From Lachnospiraceae bacterium UBA4316 (GTDB lineage: Bacteria > Bacillota > Clostridia > Lachnospirales > Lachnospiraceae), in contig DGUG01000067.1 of assembly GCA_002394535.1 (NCBI GenBank), positions 557 through 19,446 on the forward strand: 18,890 bases of DNA, in the 5' to 3' direction. Both the position numbers and the translations under genes were made by a program. Below are positions 7,267 through 13,737 of the stretch, in pieces. The notes below the pieces were generated by a model. That model was not told where the DNA came from. It saw only the letters and a program-made list of their open reading frames with translations, and searched no databases. The number at the start of each line of letters is the position of its first letter. Position 1 is the first letter of the stretch.

Positions 7267-8556
7267 TCATTCCTTATACTTGGCCATAAGTTCATTTGCC
7301 TTGGCATAAATCTTTTCAGGATCAACTCCTGCATTGAAGACACCGTCCTCATACAGAATCTTTCCGTCGCACATTGTCATCTTAATGTTTGTCTTGCTTC
7401 CAGAATATACAATGTTGTCAACAATATTATTAAGGGGCTGCATATTAGGCTGGTCAAGATCGATCATAATAATATCAGCCTTCTTGCCAGCGGCTAAAAC
7501 ATCGCAGTCATCAAGACCCATACAGTGGCTTGCATTAACTGTTGCCATCTTAAGAACTTCTGTGGGAACAACAGCTGCAGCATCCATATCATGAAGCTTG
7601 GCAAGACCCGTAACCAGGAACATCTCCCTGAACATATCAAGGCAGTTATTTGATGAAGGACCGTCAGTTCCGATTGCGACTCTTATTCCTTCGTTAAGAT
7701 ATCTTGATATCGGTGCAATCCCACTTGCAAGCTTGGTGTTTGAACCCGGATTTGTCACAACGGTAAGGTCATGCTTCTTAAATATCTCAATATCCTCATC
7801 CGAAAAATATACACAGTGATATCCGCCGCCGCCGTATTTGAACATATCAAGACTTTCAAACAGCTGCGTTGGAGTCATCCCGTGTCGTTCGATACACTCC
7901 CTAACTTCTTTTTCCGTCTCGGAATTATGGGTAAATACGGGAGACTTGAACTCCTCCGCTATTTCCGAAAGCTGCTCAAGCAGCTCTTTTGTGCATGTGT
8001 ACTCCGCATGAAACCCTATAAAATACTTTGCAAATCCATTATCTTTATTAAGTATTTTAAAGCGCTTCCTGACCTCCTCAAGAGACGGTCCGAATTTGTT
8101 GATATCGCAGCATCCCACAAACCTGATACCCATTTCCTCACAGGCTCTTACAGTCTCTTCGGGGTGCATATACATATCAAATATTCCCGTTATACCGCTT
8201 GTAAGATATTCCAGATTTGCAAGCCGTACAAATTCATACATATCTTCCGCGGTAAGCTTCGCTTCAAGCGGGAAAATTTTGGTAGACAGCCACTCCCAAA
8301 GCGGCATATCATCCGCATAAGATCTCATTCCGGTCATTGCCGAATGTGTATGGGCATCCTTAAATGACGGCATCAGAACGTTTCCTTTGCAGTCCCTGCT
8401 AACATCAAACCTGATTCCGGATTTGGTTATTTCTTCATCAGACATGCTCTTTCCGACATAAGAAATCTTATTATCCGTTATCTGGATCTCACCTTCAAAC
8501 AGTTCACAATTATCTTCCATCGTAAGAATTCTTGCATTATATAACCTTGTATTCAT
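7267..8556 (-). CDS. Amidohydrolase of the MtaD/TrzA family, likely nucleoside or purine deaminase
   Basis: A 429-residue metal-dependent hydrolase of the TRZ/ATZ (chlorohydrolase) family. Metal ligands are visible: His-x-His in KDAHTHSA (near residues 69-73), His in FTHNSE, the HCVYF histidine after GGGGY, and Asp in GTDGPSSNN. The segment TDGPSSNNCLDMF is close to the TDGAASNNNLDMF block of methylthioadenosine/S-adenosylhomocysteine deaminases. The neighbours (nucleoside lipoprotein, purine nucleoside phosphorylase, cytidine deaminase) make deamination of an adenosine-like nucleoside the best guess, feeding inosine-type products to the phosphorylase. Guanine deaminase or another base deaminase remains possible, as the family is catalytically diverse. 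AAAGGAG, overlapping the cdd stop codon, lies 10 bases before the ATG. Confidence 0.82.
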   Translation of the reverse strand: MNTRLYNARILTMEDNCELFEGEIQITDNKISYVGKSMSDEEITKSGIRFDVSRDCKGNVLMPSFKDAHTHSAMTGMRSYADDMPLWEWLSTKIFPLEAKLTAEDMYEFVRLANLEYLTSGITGIFDMYMHPEETVRACEEMGIRFVGCCDINKFGPSLEEVRKRFKILNKDNGFAKYFIGFHAEYTCTKELLEQLSEIAEEFKSPVFTHNSETEKEVRECIERHGMTPTQLFESLDMFKYGGGGYHCVYFSDEDIEIFKKHDLTVVTNPGSNTKLASGIAPISRYLNEGIRVAIGTDGPSSNNCLDMFREMFLVTGLAKLHDMDAAAVVPTEVLKMATVNASHCMGLDDCDVLAAGKKADIIMIDLDQPNMQPLNNIVDNIVYSGSKTNIKMTMCDGKILYEDGVFNAGVDPEKIYAKANELMAKYKE

Positions 8557-8570
8557 TCATCTCATCTCCT

Positions 8571-8987
8571 TTATAGATTTTCGGGGCCGAAACTGTTCGG
8601 CAAAAGCTCCGATAGAGTAAACTCCTTATAATCATCAACCGATCTTGCAACAATAACAATAAATTTATCCGGATCCGTAAATTCCCTCATTACCTGCCGG
8701 CAAATACCGCACGGATATGCGTATCCCGACAGTATATCCCTTTCGGTATCCGCTCCTCCGCAAACGGCAATTGCCGTAAAATCCTTATGTCCCGATGCTA
8801 CGGCTGTAAATATCGCGCACCTTTCGGCACATACAGTCGCGGGATACGATGCATTTTCAATATTTGAGCCGCATATTATTTCTCCGTTATCACACAACAG
8901 TGCAGCCCCCACATTATAGTGGGAATACGGTGTATATGAATGAGCCCTTGCTTCCATTGCCAAACTTATCAATTTTTTACGATCCAT
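8571..8987 (-). CDS. cdd: Cytidine deaminase
   Basis: A 138-residue homotetramer-type cytidine deaminase that converts cytidine and deoxycytidine to uridine and deoxyuridine. Zinc-site residues are Cys53 with catalytic Glu55 (TVCAERCA), Cys93 and Cys96 (YPCGICRQ). The substrate segment SNIENASYPAT (41-51) is intact. The start at 8985-8987 is chosen because GAGGA lies 5 bases upstream and MDRKKLISLA matches the family N-terminus. An in-frame ATG at 9021-9023 has no ribosome site and would add 12 atypical residues. The gene sits between the nucleoside-binding lipoprotein and the amidohydrolase, consistent with a nucleoside salvage cluster. Confidence 0.95.
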   Translation of the reverse strand: MDRKKLISLAMEARAHSYTPYSHYNVGAALLCDNGEIICGSNIENASYPATVCAERCAIFTAVASGHKDFTAIAVCGGADTERDILSGYAYPCGICRQVMREFTDPDKFIVIVARSVDDYKEFTLSELLPNSFGPENL

Positions 8988-9027
8988 ATTTATCCTCATC
9001 TGTAGATGCGAATCAGACAACATCTCA

Positions 9028-10131
9028 TCATTTAAATTCTATATATGTGACTTCGGTATTTACCAGACTTAATTCATCACATGTCCCAATATCAGTCTGA
9101 TTATAAGGAACAATCAATCCGTCAACAATATGTGAATATACCGCCTCATAACTTGCCTGATCAAACTTTTCAAAACGTGATGTTTCCATGGGAAGACATA
9201 CCCCGTTTGTCTTTGCATTAACATTTGTCGCAACCCCGCCCGCGAAAGTACCCGCAAAAAATGATTTTACATCATCATATACCGCAGAACTTACACTTTT
9301 CATGGCTGATGTAATGACTGTCTCCGACTCCGATGACTCGTCGATGTCGACTCCGATAACTTTTCCCGAATGATTTTCGGCAGCCCGGATTATGGATTTG
9401 GAAATAGCTCCTCCACACGCAAAAATCACTTCCGTATCATCCTCAAACCATGCACCTGCCATTTCTTCAACAGAAGGGGCTTCGGAAAATGTATCGGTGT
9501 ATGTGTATCTGATGTGAACATTTACACCCATCTCTATAGCAGCATAGTCTGCACCTTGTACAAATCCGTATCCGTATCTAATTACCGGGTCTACGGGTAT
9601 TCCGCCCATGAATCCCAGACCTTTGTACCCGTCACGGACAGCGGCATATCCGGCAAGAAATCCCGCCTCTTCCTCAGCAAAAGTGATAGCCGAGACGTTA
9701 TCACCTATCTTCACATCAGTTCCGTCTTCGCTGTGCGGCTCGCCGTCTATAAGAATAAACGAACAATCATCATACTTGGACTGTGCAAGATAAACAGGAA
9801 CTTCAAGCATAGACCCCGGGCAGACAAACAGTTTCGCACCGTTAGATGCGCCCCTCTTAAACTGGGCCATTATACTTTCCGTATCGGTACCCTCAGGATT
9901 ATAATAATCGTACGCTATGCCGCTCTCCTCGGCATATTTTTTTATGCCCTCCCATGCTGCCTGATTAAATCCGTTATCATCAACAGTGCCGTAATCCGTA
10001 ATAAGAACCACATCAACCGGTGAATCCTTGGCTGATACTTCTTCGCCTTTTTTACAGCCCGAAAGAAACATAGAAGCTAATGCCACTATACAGATACAGG
10101 CAGTTATTCTTTTATAATTAAAATATGCCAA
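9028..10131 (-). CDS. BMP/PnrA-family nucleoside-binding lipoprotein (TTG start)
   Basis: A 367-residue extracellular lipoprotein of the BMP family, the substrate-binding parts of purine or general nucleoside ABC importers (PnrA, BmpA, CD-type BMP). A lipoprotein signal peptide ends in the lipobox FLSGC (Cys26), followed by an acidic, flexible linker. Family landmarks are DVVLITDYGTVDDNGFNQAAWEG (around residues 39-61), with the ligand-contacting Asp/Asn and Phe-Asn, the AEEEAGFLAGY segment, GFMGG and VIGVDID. The only plausible start giving a full signal peptide is TTG at 10129-10131, 2 bases after the phosphorylase stop, with CGGAG 10 bases before it. The next Met is inside the hydrophobic core. 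No ABC ATPase or permease is encoded in the window, so its transporter must be elsewhere, or the protein works as an orphan receptor. Confidence 0.9.
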   Translation of the reverse strand: MAYFNYKRITACICIVALASMFLSGCKKGEEVSAKDSPVDVVLITDYGTVDDNGFNQAAWEGIKKYAEESGIAYDYYNPEGTDTESIMAQFKRGASNGAKLFVCPGSMLEVPVYLAQSKYDDCSFILIDGEPHSEDGTDVKIGDNVSAITFAEEEAGFLAGYAAVRDGYKGLGFMGGIPVDPVIRYGYGFVQGADYAAIEMGVNVHIRYTYTDTFSEAPSVEEMAGAWFEDDTEVIFACGGAISKSIIRAAENHSGKVIGVDIDESSESETVITSAMKSVSSAVYDDVKSFFAGTFAGGVATNVNAKTNGVCLPMETSRFEKFDQASYEAVYSHIVDGLIVPYNQTDIGTCDELSLVNTEVTYIEFK

Positions 10132-10133
10132 TT

Positions 10134-10964
10134 TTATAAAGCTCCGATTCTTACTATTGTTTCCCTTACAATCTGCTTGAACAAAGGTGCAGCCTTTGCA
10201 GCAGCCTCCTGGACTTCATCATGAGTAAGGGGTGTTTCCGAAATACCGGCGGCAAGATTACATACACAGGAAATTGCACATATTTTCATTCCCATATGAT
10301 TTGCCGCAATCGCCTCTACGACGGTGCTCATACCCACTGCATCAACTCCGAGTTTACCAAGCATCCTGATCTCGGCAGGACTTTCAAACGAAGGTCCTGT
10401 AAGCTGTGCATAAACACCTTTTTGCATCTCTATGTCAAAATCATCCGCCACCTGCAGTATGATATCCTGAAGTATCGGATTGTACACACTCGACATATCG
10501 GGAAATCTCGTCCCTATCTCATCAATATTGGCTCCGATAAGCGGATTCGGTGCAAAACTGGAAATATGATCGGTAATGAGCATAAAATCGCCGGCCTTAA
10601 AATCACGGTTAATGCCTCCGGATGCATTTGTAAGGAACAGATACTTTGCTCCGAGCATAGCCATAAGCCTTATGGGAAGTACAACATCTGTTATAGGGTA
10701 ACCTTCATAATAGTGTACTCTTCCCTGCATACATACAACAGAAACACCGTCAACATACCCGAACACAAACCTTCCTTCATGCCCCGGAACAGTAGACGTG
10801 GGAAATCCTTCAATGTCCGAATAAGGAATTGTATCCACTACATCGATCTCTTCCGCAAATTTTCCGAGTCCGGAGCCGAGAACAAGAGCAACCTTAGGCT
10901 CAAAAGAAGTTTTTGCCCTTACACTGTCATAACAGTTCTTTAGTTTTTCATAAACCGGATTCAT
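10134..10964 (-). CDS. Purine nucleoside phosphorylase, trimeric type
   Basis: A 276-residue cytosolic enzyme that splits inosine and guanosine with phosphate into base and ribose 1-phosphate. The trimeric PNP (PunA/PNP-I) signatures are present: LVLGSGLG (27-34) for phosphate, PGHEGRF (60-66), GRVHYYEGY (81-89), TNASGGIN (112-119), TGPSFESPAE (189-198), the GMSTVVEAIAA segment, and the base-binding Asn in CNLAAG. Its ATG lies 17 bases inside the hybrid kinase gene upstream, in another frame, and a strong AAGGAGG is formed by the kinase codons for Lys-Arg-Arg. Translation is therefore likely linked to kinase expression. The BMP lipoprotein gene follows after 2 bases. Confidence 0.95.
   Translation of the reverse strand: MNPVYEKLKNCYDSVRAKTSFEPKVALVLGSGLGKFAEEIDVVDTIPYSDIEGFPTSTVPGHEGRFVFGYVDGVSVVCMQGRVHYYEGYPITDVVLPIRLMAMLGAKYLFLTNASGGINRDFKAGDFMLITDHISSFAPNPLIGANIDEIGTRFPDMSSVYNPILQDIILQVADDFDIEMQKGVYAQLTGPSFESPAEIRMLGKLGVDAVGMSTVVEAIAANHMGMKICAISCVCNLAAGISETPLTHDEVQEAAAKAAPLFKQIVRETIVRIGAL
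10142..10146 (-). promoter_or_regulatory. Ribosome site supporting the TTG start of the BMP lipoprotein
   Basis: CGGAG, within the last codons of the phosphorylase gene, lies 10 bases before the TTG at 10129-10131. It is modest and at the far end of usable spacing, but it is the only site that fits a complete signal peptide. Confidence 0.4.
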
Positions 10965-13737
10965 TTTTCCTCCTTTTCAGATCTGTAAGAAGATCTTTTG
11001 CTTTGTGATAATCAAATACTTCCAAACTATTCTTAACATCCCTAAATACAGTGTTTATATCATGTCCGTAATTAACCGTAACACAAGCTGATATGGCATC
11101 TTCTGTATCCTTTATATTGAAATTAGTCAAAGAATCTATGATATTATCCAGTACCGAAAGATCCAAAGACACTTCATTTCCCGAAGGCTCCGTGAAGACT
11201 TCTTCGTCTTCGAATATACCTTTTTCGATCATATAATCCTTAACAATGCCAAGTACTTCATCAAATGTTGCTAAAACGCTGTCGGTATGGCTTTCAAGGA
11301 ACTCGGTATTTCCGGCTTTTCCGGCAAATTCAAGTTCACGGAACTTTACCGCCATTCCATCTGCACCTATAGCAGCACTGCTCGATTTTAATGCATGAAC
11401 TTCTATAATATAATTTGCAATATTGTTTTCGGACAAAAGAGTCTGAATCAGTACGGCTTTATTCTTTCCTTCTTTGTAGTATGCATTAACAACCGATGAG
11501 AATGCAGCTATCTGCCCGCCTACATTTGCAAGTCCAACATCAAAATTAATAGCTTTAGGATCAGTCTGTTCTGAATCATTCTTGTGAGACGTATCTTCCG
11601 ACTCTTCCGGTTTGATATCATCAACTTCAATGTTTACGGCGAGTTCAATAGGCATGTATTTCCTAAGCATTCTCTCAAGATAAAACCTTCTTACGGGTTT
11701 TGCAAGATAATCCTGGAAACCTTCGTTTAGAAGCATTCTTGAAACCTCGGGGCCAAAATCCGCTGTAGCACACAAAATTGGAACCATAGAATTGGCATTA
11801 TCAAGTTTTCTTATAAAATGAAGAAGCTCAATTCCATCCATCTCGGGCATTCTCTGGTCAAGAATAATGAGATCATACTCTTCTTTCTCCAGTACGTCCA
11901 GAGCTTCTGCGCCGCTCTTGCACTTTGTGATATTTACATCAAATGTCTGAAGCATGCCCTCAAGAACCTTAAGGTTAACGATAGAATCATCTACAATTAT
12001 GATTTTCCCTTCGGGATACGTAACCGCTTCACGTTTTTGCGCAACCTTATAGTTTGCCGCATCCCATGCATTATTCAGGGCATTACCTACACATATACAG
12101 GTCATTGGTTTTCTGAGTATTTTACAATTATCAAAATCACTGTAAATGCTTCCGGCTTCAGTAAGAACATAAACCTCATCACTAATCTTGGCAGATTTAA
12201 TAGTATCTCTGAGCATCGGGTAAAACATATCATCTATAAAGATATGGGTATACCGCCTGTTCTCAATTGCCTGTCTGAACGCATTAGGTCCTGAAACGAA
12301 ATTAGGATAAAGCGAAAACTGTCCGAGAATATCAACCCATACATCCTGATCTTCGGGATTCTTGGTGTATACAAGTATGTTATATTCAGTTAATGTGCTG
12401 ACCTTAATGAGCGGTTTATCTTCTATAATATAGTTCAGGAATTCGAAATGTACCGCCATTCCGACACCCTCAACACTTTTTATGGAAAGACTTCCACCCA
12501 TAAGTTCGAGTATCTCTTTACAGATCGACAGTTCAAGTCCCATACCCTTATAATCACTCTTCTGCCGGCTGTCATACCTTGTATAAGAAGACAACATTGC
12601 GTCAATCTCCACTTCCGACAGGCCGAATCCGGATTCCGAAATTGTCGCAGACAGCATAACAGTATTCGTTCCGGGGTCCACCTCTCCCTTGATCTCCATC
12701 AGCATACGGCTGTGCGGAAGCTTATGTACGGTAGAAAAAAGCAGATACATAAACACCTGCTTAATCCTTAAGTTGTCCCCAAAAAGTGTTCTGGGTATGT
12801 TAGGATCAATTCTTGCAAAAAAGTCGGTATTCTCCGATGCATACTCAGTCGATACATCACTTATTATCTCGGATATAAGCTCTCTAAAATCATATTTTGC
12901 AGGATATAACTCCATTTTGTTGGAATCAAGCTTTGAAAATTCAAGAATATTGTTGATAATCTTCAAAAGCTGGTTTGATGTCTGTTTGATGTTCTCGGCA
13001 AGCTCTCTTGATTCCGCATCAAGATCCTCACGCAAAATCAATTCGTTCATACCGATGATGGCATTCATCGGGGTTCTTATTTCATGAGTTACATTTGCAA
13101 GGAAACGGCTCTTATTGAGTCTTGCCGTTTCAATAATCATACTGCTATCCCTAAGCTGTCTTTTAGACCTTTCATAGTGTATGGTCTGATATATAAATAT
13201 AAAGAGTGGAGCAATGGAAGCCGATACGAACCCAATTCCTACTCCAACCTGTGCAGGCATCTTATCCGGAATACCGGAAAATCTGTCCAGGTCGAAGAAT
13301 GGAAGGGCCAGAATAAACGTGTACCATACGAGCTCAGCGGCAAAAAACACATAAACTATTCTTCCGCTTATAAGGAAAAATGTAAAAACAATACCCAAAG
13401 AAAAGAACAGAACGGTTCCGTTTACAATTCCTCCGGTCATAAAATAGAGAATCGGATATATCAAAAAATTAGAAACAATCAGCACAATATATTTTAATAT
13501 CCCCGCTTCGTCAAACCGATTCAAAAGATAAGCAATGAGACAGTAAAAAACAAGTACTGCTGAAGATACACATATTGACGCTTCGCTTACAGGATTAATA
13601 ATAAAAGAAACCAGATAACAAAAATTAACGATAATACTGTAAATAACAACAAGATACAGACTCTTTGCATCTATCGAAATTTCGTCATTTCTAAGAAAAC
13701 TTATAAAATTCTTGATATCGTTTACTTTTTTATTCAT
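10948..13737 (-). CDS. Hybrid histidine kinase with degenerate ATP-binding domain, two receivers and HPt
   Basis: A 929-residue membrane protein. Order: six hydrophobic spans (about residues 28-183), a coiled linker, a HisKA domain with phospho-His218 (NVTHEIRTPMNAI), a HATPase_c-like domain (about 310-435), a divergent receiver (452-550), a full receiver (578-695; Asp583-Asp584, Asp627, Thr658, Lys680), an acidic linker, an HPt domain with His781 (HALKSSSAAIGA), and a helical C-terminal tail to 929. The ATPase domain is abnormal: both N-box asparagines are replaced (Tyr331, Ser335), the N-box Lys is His338, the G1 Asp is Glu368 (SESGFGL), and one G2 Gly is Glu402. ATP binding is doubtful, and the protein may serve as a relay scaffold receiving phosphate from another kinase. 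It is a diverged relative of the kinase upstream, to which it is joined by an ATGA overlap. GGTGGG precedes its ATG. Confidence 0.9.
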   Translation of the reverse strand: MNKKVNDIKNFISFLRNDEISIDAKSLYLVVIYSIIVNFCYLVSFIINPVSEASICVSSAVLVFYCLIAYLLNRFDEAGILKYIVLIVSNFLIYPILYFMTGGIVNGTVLFFSLGIVFTFFLISGRIVYVFFAAELVWYTFILALPFFDLDRFSGIPDKMPAQVGVGIGFVSASIAPLFIFIYQTIHYERSKRQLRDSSMIIETARLNKSRFLANVTHEIRTPMNAIIGMNELILREDLDAESRELAENIKQTSNQLLKIINNILEFSKLDSNKMELYPAKYDFRELISEIISDVSTEYASENTDFFARIDPNIPRTLFGDNLRIKQVFMYLLFSTVHKLPHSRMLMEIKGEVDPGTNTVMLSATISESGFGLSEVEIDAMLSSYTRYDSRQKSDYKGMGLELSICKEILELMGGSLSIKSVEGVGMAVHFEFLNYIIEDKPLIKVSTLTEYNILVYTKNPEDQDVWVDILGQFSLYPNFVSGPNAFRQAIENRRYTHIFIDDMFYPMLRDTIKSAKISDEVYVLTEAGSIYSDFDNCKILRKPMTCICVGNALNNAWDAANYKVAQKREAVTYPEGKIIIVDDSIVNLKVLEGMLQTFDVNITKCKSGAEALDVLEKEEYDLIILDQRMPEMDGIELLHFIRKLDNANSMVPILCATADFGPEVSRMLLNEGFQDYLAKPVRRFYLERMLRKYMPIELAVNIEVDDIKPEESEDTSHKNDSEQTDPKAINFDVGLANVGGQIAAFSSVVNAYYKEGKNKAVLIQTLLSENNIANYIIEVHALKSSSAAIGADGMAVKFRELEFAGKAGNTEFLESHTDSVLATFDEVLGIVKDYMIEKGIFEDEEVFTEPSGNEVSLDLSVLDNIIDSLTNFNIKDTEDAISACVTVNYGHDINTVFRDVKNSLEVFDYHKAKDLLTDLKRRKNESGL
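10969..10975 (-). promoter_or_regulatory. Ribosome binding site of the phosphorylase, inside the kinase gene
   Basis: AAGGAGG lies 4 bases before the phosphorylase ATG and is encoded within the last codons of the upstream kinase. This gives an unusually strong, independent initiation site at an overlapping junction. Confidence 0.65.

Noticed and set aside
7771..8367. 198-codon open frame on the plus strand
   Set aside because: It is antisense to the amidohydrolase gene with its conserved metal ligands; no independent support.
8985..9023. Longer N-terminus for cytidine deaminase from ATG 9021-9023
   Set aside because: There is no ribosome site before it, and the added residues lie before the family's normal start, which has GAGGA 5 bases upstream.
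9370..10023. 217-codon open frame on the plus strand
   Set aside because: It is antisense to the well-supported BMP lipoprotein gene, has no family resemblance and no ribosome site of note, and its composition is a mirror of the real gene.
10221..10943. 240-codon open frame on the plus strand
   Set aside because: It is fully antisense to purine nucleoside phosphorylase, and its protein is rich in Cys, His, Arg and Tyr without any domain pattern.
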